Source: Vesta saturnalis (Eukaryota > Arthropoda > Insecta > Coleoptera > Lampyridae). From it: a stretch of 64,000 nt of DNA. The notes below the pieces were generated by a model that ran no database searches, was not told where the DNA came from, and saw only the letters and a list, made by a program, of their open reading frames with translations. Shown piece after piece: positions 1-10,407 of the stretch. The position numbers and the translations under genes were made by a program. Location: the NCBI GenBank assembly GCA_036346205.1, contig JARFJB010000650.1, positions 1,839,001-1,903,000 of the forward strand. Reading direction: 5' to 3'. Position 1 is the stretch's first letter. Every line of letters starts with the position of its first letter.

Positions 1-5
1 GGCTT

Positions 6-1015
6 CTATTCAAATTGTCTTTGTGAATCTGAATAAGAATTAAATTTGAATTTAGAATTCTGAGCTTTTACTTGTTGTAATTGCTTACACAACTCGACCA
101 GATGAAAAATATCAGTAACATTAATAAGGGCTAATTGAGTAGCAAACCAAGGTTGTAAATTTTTCCTGATAATATTTAATTGTTCACCTTCTGAAGGAGG
201 AATGTCTAATTGAGAAAATAAATTAACCATTTCAGAAATAAAAAGGGTTGGAATTTCATCAAAAGCCTGTTTGCGATTTTTAATATCATCTAACAAAACT
301 TCGTCATGTCCGGTAAAAAGTCACTCTTTAATTTAGTAATAAGATCATCCCAAGTATGTAGAAACGGTTTAATCGCCCTATACCAAACTAAACCTTTCCC
401 TGCAAATAAATCAACACCAGATAAAAGCATCTCCGTCCTAGAAATATTTCGAGCAATCATTAGCTCCTCACATCTTTGAATAAAAGTAAAAACTTCTTTC
501 TCACTACCATTAAATTTTAAATTTAGTTTATAAACAGGAACAGAACTTTTAGAAATTTGTAAGTTATTAATTAACTTGGAAAAATCGTCAGCGGGAATAT
601 TAACTGAAGTATTAACAGGGTCGTTTTGTGACAAAGAAATATTAGAAGTATCTAAATTTGAAACATCATTATTTAATTCAATATTTTCATTTATGGATTC
701 AATTAATTCTAACGATTCGTTACATAAAGTCAACAATTGCTCATGTAAATATAAAAATTCGCTATCAAAAGTAGTATAATTTAAGCGTTTCAAAATATGA
801 ATTAAACGTGTATGTAGCCTGAGATATTATGATTTCGAGGGCTTATGTTTAAAAAGTTTAAACGAAGTATGAATTTGATTAAGTTTTTCTTTCAATAACT
901 CCAATTCTACTGTTTGATTTAATTCATGCTTATTGTGTGAATCAAATAAATTTGGATTGATCTTTTCAGAATTTAATTTTCGTCTTAATAGTTTACGCTT
1001 TTCATCTACTGTCAA
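6..1015 (-). pseudogene. LTR-retrotransposon gag, 5' part, frameshifted
   Basis: Gag-like protein in three minus-strand pieces: 1015-827, 793-290 and 296-6, continuing off the window. Gag packages retrotransposon RNA into particles. The 793-290 piece ends with a retrotransposon-gag capsid-like block: a conserved hydrophobic core, then a W-Y-R-A segment and an L-x-S-D-F-L-P motif typical of arthropod gypsy-type Gag. The 296-6 piece follows directly in another frame. One missing base near 302, in the codon after the Leu-Pro-Asp run, explains the switch. A further break lies between 827 and 793. The gene follows the primer-binding site at 1354-1371 on the same strand, as expected for the 5' end of an element. 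Assignment to gag is fairly secure; the clade is inferred. Confidence 0.72.
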
Positions 1016-1353
1016 CGCTTCCGTTCTATTTACATTTCTGAACTGTAATTCTACTAATAAATCATCACTATATATCCACTAAATAATTAAAATTTGACAT
1101 GGTAAAAAATATTATATAACACAATCAATAAATTTCAATATGTATAAACACATAAAAATACCAAGCGTAACAATAAATGGTAACACTCCTTAAATCTCGG
1201 TCAACTCTTAATAACTTAATAATCAAAACAAACAAACACAAGTGAGAATAACCAGCATTGAAACAACAGCAAATCAAGTCCCTTGTTCGAGCCCCAGTGT
1301 AGTATTAACACAAATGTAAATAAAATAATAAATTTCAAGTAATAAATTTCAAA

Positions 1354-1371
1354 GTCCCTGTTCGGGCGCCA
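1354..1371 (-). promoter_or_regulatory. Primer-binding site (tRNA-Lys type)
   Basis: The minus strand reads TGGCGCCCGAACAGGGAC, an 18-nt perfect complement to the 3' end of the tRNA-Lys that primes many retroelements. It sits 3 nt from the LTR end (TGTTACA) and upstream of gag. It fixes the minus-strand orientation of this half-element and marks the neighbouring LTR as the 5' LTR. Confidence 0.85.
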
Positions 1372-1374
1372 AAT

Positions 1375-2448
1375 TGTAACATTTAATCACTAATTTGTGC
1401 CTTTGTCTCATCGGTAGATTAAATAGGGAGAGTTCTAATATACTGAGTTTAATAACATACTTGAAATACTGCTCGCTTCCCTTCTGCTTAATTATTTTCA
1501 CTTATACTTAATTAATAAGAAAAATATGTAATGTAAATAACAAAACAATAAAATGATACCTCGGGCGCCAAGCTATTTTTAAATATACGCTATTGGAACA
1601 GCTAAACCAAGTTTGTTAATAATAATACAACATTAATCAAAATGAAAATAAAATTACAAGACACACTAACGTTTATTTAATAATCAATTGTAATGAAAAA
1701 GGTCTTAAATCTATTCGTTAATTACTAAAAAACATGCCTTTGTACAGTTCTGTATATATTAATTACCGCTGGTGACACATGAAACGGAACGGTCAACTAG
1801 ATGAAATTATTATAGCATCATTGAGGTGCAATCTCCAGACCTAAGGTTACCAGCCACACCCCATTTGAAGTTTTAGTGTGTAAAAAAATTGCGATTTATG
1901 ATGTAAACCCAGCAAAATAAGGTAGTTAATAAAAGTGGTACTTTAAAAGTAAAAATTAAAAATTAATTCCATTACAATTAAAAATAGCAAAATAGTGCTT
2001 TAAAAAAATATGCATTATTAAAGTATGCAAAAGGTGTAAACGTATAAAAGTGTAATAGTAAGTAAGTAAAAGTGCCTAAAAAAGCAAAGGCTTTAGTTTT
2101 AACTATAATGAGAAAAATAACTTACCATCTACCGATGGCACTTTACATTAAAATTTAGGGAAAATTCCCCGCAACTACATGCTATTACATTTAGCAGCAA
2201 GTGAATTGAAAAAGAAAAAGGCTAGTTATTACGAATTGCTCGGCTTTTAAATGATCAGAATACCATTTCCAAGGAAAGGGAAGTATAAATCATGAAATAT
2301 ATTCACTTAAAAAATATGTACTATTCAGATATGCAATTTAAGTTGCCTGCCTCATACAAAACTTAAGAACTTTTCCTATATTTACCACTAAATGAATGAA
2401 AGATCAAAATCAATGTATTTTTAGTACAACTTGAAAAAGGTTGTAACA
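1375..2448 (-). repeat. LTR copy 1 (5' LTR of the gag half-element)
   Basis: A 1074-bp LTR on the minus strand. It begins TGTTACAACC at 2448 and ends with TGTTACA at 1375, next to the primer-binding site. It matches 8533-9625 in opposite orientation along its whole length with scattered indels. Examples are the blocks around 2230-2290 versus 8690-8760 and around 1560-1620 versus 9385-9450. Its outer flank (from 2449) matches the left half of an uninterrupted sequence near 30903-30958. Confidence 0.88.
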
Positions 2449-2507
2449 CTTCTGTTCACGGAAACTGCATACGCTCGGATTTAAGTTGTGTAACTCGTTC
2501 TTTATTA
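2449..2507 (-). repeat. Left half of the retrotransposon target site (ZNF 5'-flank-like)
   Basis: Read on the minus strand, this short stretch matches 30903-30958, which lies upstream of ZNF-B. The shared run is GAACGAGTTACACAACTTAA followed by similar sequence ending in GAACAGA. Similarity stops near 2507. The matching right half is at 9626, after the other LTR. The bases from 2508 to 2746 hold nothing I recognise. Confidence 0.7.
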
Positions 2508-2748
2508 GAACATTTACGAAAATTGTACCGGTAGGTATCTACCTTTACCATTCGGTAATCAGCTCATTTTCTGTAGCTGGATCTGGTTATAGTAGCGCCG
2601 GTGAGAGCTGTCTCACAGCGGACTCGAGAACGGGATTTAATTATTACCGTGAAATGCATCTGTTTCCCTTTATGTTGGTGCGAAGTTCCCACTTAAAGAA
2701 ACACGGGTTATAATATAAGTCAGCTATATATTTTAAATGCAGGACTTA

Positions 2749-3729
2749 AAAACGTATGTCGATTCTAAAGTCAAAGCGCATGACGCTGTCAGATGTCTTC
2801 TTGGCTATTTAACCTCAAATTATTCCTCGTATTTCGTTTCTTATGATCGCATCGTGTTTTGTAGTTATAATAATTTATCTTTCGCTTCGTAATTTATTAG
2901 TTTCCATTGCACTTGTAAACAACAGTTTTTTCAAAACTATTATTCTTAATATTCACTATTACGAGGTAAGTTTATAATGCAAAATGTATTTCCAATTGAT
3001 TGAATGCATTTATTTATTTTGCAGCAAATAATGATGTCATTAAAAGGTAAATCTTTGAAAAGCCAAACTCAAGTAAAGTTAATGAATATACTGCATTATT
3101 TCGAGATGGAACGCGATAACGGGGGGCCAAGTTTACCTTGAACTTCCATTATCCAGGTACGCTAATAATTTTCACTATTTAAATTTATATTTATGTAATA
3201 TTATGTTGCAGCGAACTGCTCTCGCATGCGGCATTTCCGAGAAAACCGAAACTCGGACAAAGGCAAGAATTGCTCTCGCTTTAGAATCTGGGAAATCGGC
3301 GCCGGATTCACCGCAAAAACATATGCTGCGTTTGAAGTCGAAGTCAGAGGATGTCGACGAATACGTGAAAGACGTTTTGAAACGAAGAATACACCATGAA
3401 ACTGGTAAATAATTCAGAAATTACTGTTGAAATGGAGTTAATGACTGTTGAATTTTAGGCTCACATATTACTATCGAAAAACTCCAAACTGAACTTAAAG
3501 AAGATAAAATATTTACCTTCAGTAAAACGAGTTTGAAACAATTGAACAAAATTGGTTTTGAATTCAAAGTTGACGATGGAAGAAGGCGTTTAATGGAGCA
3601 GGTTCATATTGCTGGTGCTCGAGCAACATAACAGCGCGGTTTAAATTTGAAAATAACCTAGAAACGTTGACGATGTTTTGTTGGTATTCAAAATTACTAA
3701 CTACATGAACCAATAACGACATACGTTTT
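2749..3729 (+). mobile_element. Non-autonomous Tc1/IS630-like element with TA target duplications
   Basis: A 981-bp element bounded by 13-bp terminal inverted repeats: AAAACGTATGTCG at 2749-2761 and its reverse complement at 3717-3729. TA dinucleotides flank both ends (2747-2748 and 3730-3731), as in the IS630-Tc1-mariner superfamily. It holds the N-terminal, DNA-binding part of a transposase gene at 3031-3631 but no catalytic domain, so it is an internally deleted copy. Confidence 0.72.
3031..3631 (+). pseudogene. N-terminal HTH part of a Tc1/IS630-like transposase, three exons
   Basis: Exons 3031-3156, 3212-3404 and 3459-3631 are separated by introns with GT...AG ends (3157-3211 and 3405-3458). 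The product has the layout of the N-terminal region of an insect DDE_3-type transposase: a basic start, an N-G-G-P turn, an HTH-like stretch (ACGISEKTETRTK), a region like DVDEYVKDVLKRRIHH, and an I-G-F-E-F-K...R-R-x-L-M-E-Q block. The last block corresponds to IGFKFKK...RKLLMER in the transposase at 10408-11714. An in-frame TGA lies near the end of exon 1. The frame ends just after the HTH region, so no catalytic acids are present. Superfamily assignment rests on motif resemblance and on the TA-flanked ends. Confidence 0.6.
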
Positions 3730-3731
3730 TA

Positions 3732-4424
3732 AAATATTAAACAATGCTTTACTAAAAGATGAGTCATAAGACACCTTTCGCCGGCCCGACCGTATGTCAT
3801 ATTTTTATGAATATTTCTAAGTAACCGTTAACATTTTGTTGACTGAATTCTGAATAAATTTTATTTTCAAACCGTTGCCTGTAGCAATTGCTTTTTATTA
3901 AAAAATATCATATATTTTAGTTTTTATACGAGGTATAATTTTGTGAACGATTTATCTCAATTTCACATTGATGTTACTTAGCGTGTAATATTGGGGGAGC
4001 GATTTGCTGAAGTCCATTTACTAGTGCTTTCACTTTTGTTTTGATACACTCATGTCTGAATAATAATAAAAAATGTTGTTACTATAAATTATTATAAATA
4101 ATACTAAAGTACCTTCAACATTTTCATTAGTATCATCCGGACTGTCTTGATTTAAATGCAAAAAATGCTCTTGCACAACATTGTATGCGCCTTACAAACC
4201 ACACCGCAAACAACACATTCAGCGACTAGATTGTACATGGCTGAACATTAGTGTCAAACACAGAACACGTGTTAAGGATAATAAGGCACAAATTATTTTA
4301 ATACCATCTCATTCACTTATGTAATAAGGTCATGTTTCACAGTCGTATCCGACGTACCAAGAAACAAGCTTGGTTTATAATTCATGGAAGTGATTGAAAG
4401 AAATATTTGAGTGGAGGGGGTTTA
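3732..4424. other. Intergenic sequence, nothing recognised
   Basis: AT-rich sequence with frequent stops in all frames. I see no coding, RNA or repeat signal that I can name. Confidence 0.5.
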
Positions 4425-4663
4425 ATGATGTAATAAGAGAGATGTAGCATTGCGCATAATGGCCGACCGAAGAATAGACAGCCAATCAAATTTTTATCCA
4501 GAATGTAGCACCATATTCAAATGCAGAATTAGTCACACTGACGAAAACGCAATAAAATTAAATGCCATGTTGCTTTTTTGTATTTTGGATAAATTTCTGA
4601 TTGGTTGTCAGAAAATGATTACTGCGCATCTTTGGAATTGCTACACTTGTCTTATTACATCAT
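4425..4663. mobile_element. MITE-like inverted-repeat element
   Basis: A 239-bp block with imperfect inverted arms of about 75 bp: 4425-4500 and 4590-4663. Both arms start ATGATGTAATAAGA from the outside. The arms share AATCAAATTTTTATCC-like and GTGTAGCA-like segments. The spacer has no useful reading frame. Target duplications are not clear, so the superfamily is unknown. Confidence 0.55.
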
Positions 4664-5115
4664 GGGGGTGTACTGATGAAACAGAGACGAACAGCGTAGG
4701 ATCATGTTTACTTAGTTAAATTGATACTATCAGGAGAAACTAACACGCAAATTTACAAAGCTTAAAAAACCAAAAATTGCTCTTAAGGCTTGTATACTTT
4801 TTCAGTGAACGGAAGTTTATCTCTTTACTGTACTTGTTAAATAAAATTACATTATTTTACTAGTAAAGTAAAAATTACTTATTGGTAACCAAGCAATACT
4901 TAAAAAGCACATTTTATTGGTTTTTCATAGAACAAATATAAAATTTATTAAATTATTTTTTAAATTAAGTTTACAATCTGTCACGTACTGACATCCAGTA
5001 AATGGTTTACAATTTGGTGTATGACACGCAGAAAGGTTTATAAAAGTAGTGCGGTTTAATAATAAATGGATATATAAATGGGTGTTCTCATAACAAATCG
5101 TTAAACTAACGGGAG

Positions 5116-6085
5116 ATACAAACCATTCACCAAAAATAATGCCTTTGTCTCAGTCGTTAGTTTAAATCTTTTGTTTTGCTTAATTACCACAATTTATGCT
5201 GTTATTTCCACTTAACATCAATATAGAAACTACCATGTAACACTAATAAAAATGATCTCGGACGCCAAATTATTTTTTAATTATGTTCGGAATAACTAAA
5301 CCGAGGTTTACAATAAAAATTTACCAAAATGTAAAAATAAAAAATATACAAACTATGTTTATTAACATTTAAAATTAGAATTGTATAAAATATATCTTAA
5401 ACACTAGTTATAGCCTTAAATTACTAAATAATGGTTATAAATACCTGTTCGAAACTTTTTGTACACAAACTTTTTAATAACGTCTGGTATCTAAACGATT
5501 ACGGAAATGTAAACCAAAGGTGATCTCATCTTTGCACAAATATTGCGCAACATATCGTAATAACAATGCTGTACGTTGTAAACCATACCAAAAGTTTAAT
5601 TTTCTTCCTTATAAATTTATCTTCATGAAATTGAGTAATCCGTTTATTGCATTTTCTCGAAAGTTCATTTAAAAAAATGTAATAAAAATTTAGATATGCA
5701 TTAAAAGCAAAACGCAATCATAAAATGAAAGCGTACGTAAAGGTAGAATTAAAATAGAATTACATGTGCAAAAAAATAAGTGCCTGCAAAGAGCAACTGT
5801 TTTAAATTTCAATACAAGACGAGTTAAATATATCTTACCATTAAATCAATGGCACTTTCCACAAAATTTAGGTGGAAACCCAAAAATGGGTTCCTAAACA
5901 ACACAACATTCATCAAGAAATAAAAAAAGGACGCTTTAGGATGTGAGACAACGTAGCGGTGCGCTAAAAATTTGCGCAAAGAATTAAGTCAAAGGTATAG
6001 AACTATAAACCCCTAAAAAGATATACAACTTAAGTTACACCAAAATGCAAATTAAGTTGCCTACCACATATTATTTCAATTATTT
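5116..6085 (-). repeat. Diverged LTR related to the split retrotransposon
   Basis: On the minus strand this aligns with the LTRs at 1375-2448 and 8533-9625, but is much more diverged. Recognisable anchors are the GCCTTTGTCTCA block (about 5142), the CTCGGACGCCAAATTATTTTT block (about 5255, versus CTCGGGCGCCAAGCTATTTTT), the TACCATTAAATCAATGGCAC block (about 5837) and AAATTAAGTTGCCTACC (about 6050). I see no primer-binding site or internal gene next to it, so it is probably an old solo LTR. It is cut off at about 6085 by a GT-rich dispersed repeat. The stretch 4664-5115 holds nothing I recognise. Confidence 0.6.
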
Positions 6086-6091
6086 TTTTAC

Positions 6092-6178
6092 CTTCCAACC
6101 TACATATGCATATGTAGGTATAAAAGGTCATTTTACAACTTTTGGCCAAGTTTCGTCAAGATCGGACATTATGTCTGG

Positions 6179-6214
<36 letters not shown>

Positions 6215-6441
6215 GCGTGTGCGTGTGCGTGTGTGTGTTGGTGCGTGCGTGCGTGTCTGTCTGTGTGTCTGCGTTTCTGCGTGTCTGCGTGTGTGTGTGT
6301 GTGTGTGGGCGCGCGCGTGTGTGTGTGTATGGATGTATGCTAGTATCCACGATTACTCCAGAACGAAAATACCTACGTACCTAAAATTTTGTGTTTAAGC
6401 TTGTTTTCATTTGGCTTAGAGCTGATTTGGTTTTGGGAGAA
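6092..6441 (+). repeat. Dispersed repeat with internal (GT)n tract, copy 1
   Basis: An entry block CTTCCAACCTACATATGCAT leads into a CAAGATCGGACATTATGTCTGG-type segment. Then comes a GT/GC-rich microsatellite (6180-6330), and then a segment with conserved words (CCACGATTACTCCAGAACG, AAGCTT...TTCATT, GAGCTGATTT). The same order occurs at 40600-41027 (+) and 63240-63680 (-). Long frames through the microsatellite give only repetitive Cys-Val or Thr-His strings and are not genes. Confidence 0.7.
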
Positions 6442-7082
6442 TTTAAAAGTTCACAATTTAAAAATTTAATGAATTCCTTACAAAGTTCAATCCATTTGGT
6501 TTAATGCAAGTTATCATCCCCAAGTAAATTTTGTTGAGAGTTAATAAAGTAGTAGGTAGTGCAATCAGGTCTTATATTCAAGATGATCACAAGGAATGGG
6601 ATGTTGAAATTCACAAAATTGCCCTAGCTATTCGTAACGCTGTTCATGAGTCTATGAAATTTTCACCTTCCTTTTTGGCGTTTGGTCGGACAGTTCCTAT
6701 TTCTGGAGATTTTTATGGTCGACTAAAGGATTTCAAAGAGGATGATTTATTTATTACTAACCGTGAACCATTAGTTCAAGATTTAAATGAACTTTCACCC
6801 ATTTTTAAACAAGTTAAATAAAATTTACATGCAGCTTACGAAAGAAATTCAAAATCTTACAATTTGCGACGTCGTCCGTTGAAATTAAATGTTGGCGATT
6901 TGGTTTGGAAAAAGAATTTTACTTTATCTGATGCGACTAAAAATTATAGTCAAAAGTTAGCTCCCAAATTTATTGAAGCAAAAGTTATTGAAGTGGTAGG
7001 TCCAACTACGTACCGATTGGCCACCCCTATTGATAATAAACCATTACGTGTTTTTCATGTTAAAGATTTAAAACCCCATTAG
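6442..7082 (+). pseudogene. Retrotransposon integrase, C-terminal half
   Basis: End of a gypsy-type Pol. It contains the third catalytic acid motif of the DD35E integrase core (Y-H-P-Q-x-N-x-x-E-R-V-N, about 6515-6545). The tail domain follows with R-R-R-P...L-x-V-G-D-L-V-W and ends H-V-K-D-L-K-P. Integrase inserts the cDNA into the host genome. The first two catalytic Asp residues are missing because the gene begins abruptly at the GT-repeat junction near 6442. There is a frameshift near 6508 and an in-frame TAA at 6819-6821; the frame resumes unchanged through to 7082. The 3' LTR at 8533 lies downstream on the same strand. The family call is secure. Confidence 0.85.
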
Positions 7083-8521
7083 TTCTTATTTTTTTTCGTA
7101 TTCTTTTTAATTATTTTTATATTTTAGTATTTTTACATTCTGGTTTTCTTATTTATATTTTTTAATTATTTTGATAATTTTTCAAAATAATTTTATTTTT
7201 GTGCTTATTTCACACATTATTTTATTTTATATTTTTGTGGCTTTGCAAACCACTTATTTTATATTTGCTACATTTGTTAGCATGATTTTTGCTACATTTG
7301 TTAGCACGATGGTTGATATTTAGATCCCATTGTGCGATTGTTTTGCCGACTTTGTGGGACATTAGTTCTCAGGCAGATTATCTTCCTTTATTGGATTTAC
7401 AATTTGCTATTGTTACAATAGTAAAATTGAAGATAATTATTTTGAGTTTACCTCTGATCGTTAATTTGACGTGGAAACTCATAACCATGGATAAGAAAAG
7501 TAGTAATGCTTGCATACATTTTTATTTTTTGATTGATTTAGTTATTTTGTTTTTCCTGATTTGTGTAGTGTTACTATTCTTGGACGGTGCTTAAGGACTT
7601 CGGTTCGCCTCGTGTCAACCTCGATTAGTTCACTTCCTGATTATGACGGTTTGGTAGTTTTAGGAGGGGGTTGTTGTGTTCGTAAGAGTGCATCAACTTT
7701 CTCTTTGCTATCTCACCTAGATTTCGATTTATTTATAAAACGTGCGTGTTAGTTAGGGGTATGTTTGGTCTTGGACGACGACTGTGGAACAACATGAAAC
7801 CTGAATCTCGTGAAGGGTAGAGTGGCCTCTCTTGTTCTCCACGACGAAGCATCCTGAGCTAATTTGCCATGGAAATAGTCGTATCTTGGGTTTACCGATT
7901 TTGACTCACTTATCGAACGTGACAGTGGTAGTTGTGTTATGTACCTAGGAGGCTTGGTTTGAGACCACCGGGGTAGGGTAATGGAACCGCTCTCTCTCTC
8001 GACCTCAAATCTCGCGATTATTTATTGTTAGTTCGGAAGGATTTTTTTACTTATACTCTCGAGTGGAGTGGCGCTTAGCCTTGATTTTTTTATAAAGTTG
8101 CACGATAACCGTTTCCTGGTTCTCTGCCCACTGTCCCTTCAGGTCATGGTAGGTTTCGGTTTCCGTTCGTTTTTTACCTTAGATTCAAATTTTTTTACCG
8201 GATACTCATTTTGCTCTCCTGATGGTGGTTTGCTTCACTAACCCCACCAGTTAAAGTTTTTTACTTTATTTAAGGTTTCGGGTCCTTGATTCTCGACTAG
8301 TGGCGTGTGCGGGTGGTAGCGCGTCATTAGCTTTTATGGTGTAGCGAGGGGTCTTTCCTGACATTTTCCGTACTTTTTCGTACATTTTCTTTTTATTTTC
8401 TTTTACCTTTTGCTTATATTTTTATTAGCTTAACATTTTTTGTTTTATTAAATTTTAATAATTTCATTTATTAGTTTAGTGTTTGGAATCTCCGTTTTGG
8501 TGATCTCCGAGTCAAAATTTT
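7083..8521 (+). other. Retrotransposon 3' region without a gene
   Basis: About 1.4 kb between the integrase stop and the 3' LTR. It has no env-like frame and is broken by stops. A polypurine tract-like TTTTAGGAGGGGG occurs near 7657-7669 and again directly before the LTR. The second is the functional position for plus-strand priming; the first is unexplained. Confidence 0.55.
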
Positions 8522-8532
8522 AGGAGGGGGTG
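8522..8532 (+). promoter_or_regulatory. Polypurine tract
   Basis: AGGAGGGGGTG lies immediately upstream of the LTR start TGTAACAACC at 8533. This is where a polypurine tract primes plus-strand DNA synthesis. It confirms that 8533-9625 is a 3' LTR on the + strand. Confidence 0.75.
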
Positions 8533-9625
8533 TGTAACAACCTTTTTTCAAGTTGTACTAAAAAATACATTGATTTTGATCTTTCATTCATTTAGTGGTA
8601 AATATAGGAAAAGTTCTTAAGTTTTGTATGAGGTAGGCAACTTAAATTGCATATCTGAATAGTACATATTTTTTAAGTGAATATATTTCATAATGATTTA
8701 TACTTCCCTTTCCTTGGAAATGGTATTCTGATCATTTAAAAGCCGAGCAATTCGTAATAACTAGCCTTTTTCTTTTTCAATTCACTTGCTGCTAAATGTA
8801 ATAGCATGTAGTTGCGGGGAATTTTCCCTAAATTTTAATGTAAAGTGCCATCGGTAGATGGTAAGTTATTTTTTTTCTCATTATAGTTAAAACTAAAGCC
8901 TTTGCTTTTTTTAGGCACTTTTTACTTACTTACTTACTTACTATTACACTTTTATACGTTTACACCTTTTGCATACTTTAATAATGCATATTTTTTTAAA
9001 GCACTATTTTGCTATTTTTAATTGTAATGGAATTAATTTTTAATTTTTACTTTTAAAGTACCACTTTTATTAACTACCTTATTTTGCTGGGTTTACATCA
9101 TAAATCGCAATTTTTTTTACACACTAAAAACTTCAAATGGGGTGTGGCTGGTAACCTCAGGTCTGGAGATTGCACCTCAATGATGCTATAATAATTTCAT
9201 CTAGTTGACCGTTCCGTTTCATGTGTCACCAGCGGTAATTAATATATACAGAACTGTACAAAGGCATGTTTTTTAGTAATTAACGAATAGATTTAAGACC
9301 TTTTCCATTACAATTGATTATTAAATAAACGTTAGTGTGTCTTGTAATTTTATTTTCATTTTGATTAATGTTGTATTATTATTAACAAACTTGGTTTAGC
9401 TGTTCCAATAGCGTATATTTAAAAATAGCTTGGCGCCGAGGTATCATTTTATTGTTTTTTTATTTACATTACATATTTTTCTTATTAATTAAGTATAAGT
9501 GAAAATAATTAAGCAGAAGGGAAGCGAGCAGTATTTCAAGTATGTTATTAAACTCAGTATATTAGAACTCTCCCTATTTAATCTACCGATGATACAAAGG
9601 CACAAATTAGTGATTAAATGTGACA
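8533..9625 (+). repeat. LTR copy 2 (3' LTR of the integrase half-element)
   Basis: A 1093-bp LTR in + orientation, beginning TGTAACAACC and ending TGTGACA. It is a near full-length inverted counterpart of 1375-2448. The outer flank from 9626 continues the sequence seen uninterrupted at 30959 onward, so this LTR and LTR copy 1 appear to be the two ends of one insertion. Confidence 0.88.
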
Positions 9626-9732
9626 GTGTACTTTACAGCCGCAAAACTGTGTCATAAACGTGGTCGACCAAAAACATTTTTAGAAATCCAAAATTAAAAC
9701 TTCAATTTTATTTTTCGAAGAGACTAACGCTA

Positions 9733-10042
9733 CATTAACGTAACGGAACGTTGGAAATTAGAGCTACGTAAATTTAAGCGCAATGCGCGCTGTTATGAAT
9801 GGATCAGTTTGTCGCGCGCTTTATCTAGTTTAGATTAGATAAACAAAACTACTGTAACCTAACAGAAAATAAAATTACATGGATCGGGAATCGAACCTGC
9901 CTCAACCGCGTGTTAGGAGAGGCGCCCACAACCACGACACCACACGTACTTTATTATTTTGACGAAGAAACTGTTATTTGAAGCATTCATGGAACGCATC
10001 AATTCCCGTAGCTCGAATTTTGCAACGTTCCGCTACGTTAAC
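9733..10042. mobile_element. Inverted-repeat element carrying a tRNA-Val-like head
   Basis: Outer arms 9733-9776 and 10005-10042 are imperfect inverted repeats (TTAACGTARCGGAACGTTG ... GAGCTACG). The inside holds a tRNA-like segment on the minus strand (9946-9879), then the body TTTTCTGTTAGGTTACAGTAG. GCGCGC-rich palindromic words lie at 9780-9820. The same head and body occur at 59783-59955. It interrupts the ZNF-type flank, where the paralogue at 31050 has no insert. Confidence 0.55.
9879..9946 (-). repeat. tRNA-Val(AAC)-like sequence, probable SINE head
   Basis: The minus strand reads GTGGTGTCGTGGTTGTGGGCG, then CTAACACGCG, then GGTTCGATTCC. These resemble the A box, anticodon loop and B box of tRNA-Val(AAC). 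The anticodon stem no longer pairs and the acceptor ends do not match, so it is not a working tRNA. Intact A and B boxes fit the RNA polymerase III promoter of a SINE. Confidence 0.55.
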
Positions 10043-10407
10043 TTCGTTTATTTATATAAAATTGTGGTTAGAAAAACATGATTGACGTGTACAGTTCCAC
10101 TCCGCAAACAACATAGTCGGAAAATATGTCAACTAAAATAATATATTTGAAATTTTTGACGCGGCAAATTATTTGTCCAATCATATCTGAGAATTATAAA
10201 GCGGTACATTCACAGTTAAAAGTAAATTATTACAGTTTACAGCTGACATTTTCCGCGTGCGTCTTATTACTTAATCCTTTTATTGTGTTACTCTTGTTTG
10301 TTAGAATCAGTTTTTTTGAAGACTTTGGTTGTTTTATTTGTGAAATAAAGGTATGTGCAAGAATTTTTATATAAATGTAATTTTTATGTTTTAAGGTTAT
10401 CCCTATT

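Larger units (their letters stand above)
9626..10105 (+). repeat. ZNF-type 5' flank, right half of the LTR target site
   Basis: GTGTACTTTACAGCC...AAACTGTGTCATA and then AAACATTTTTAGAAATCCAAAATTAAA match 30959-31045, upstream of ZNF-B. After an inserted element (9733-10042) the match resumes with TTATTTATATAA and GTGGTTAGAAAAACATGATTGACGTGTAC, against 31050-31095. No zinc-finger frame follows here. This looks like the promoter-side remnant of a lost or moved family member. Confidence 0.62.

Noticed and set aside
2486..2713. 75-codon + strand frame
   Set aside because: No recognisable motif, and it overlaps the retrotransposon target flank at its start.
6142..6398. Long frames on both strands rich in Cys-Val or Thr-His
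   Set aside because: They are translations of a GT/AC microsatellite in several frames at once.
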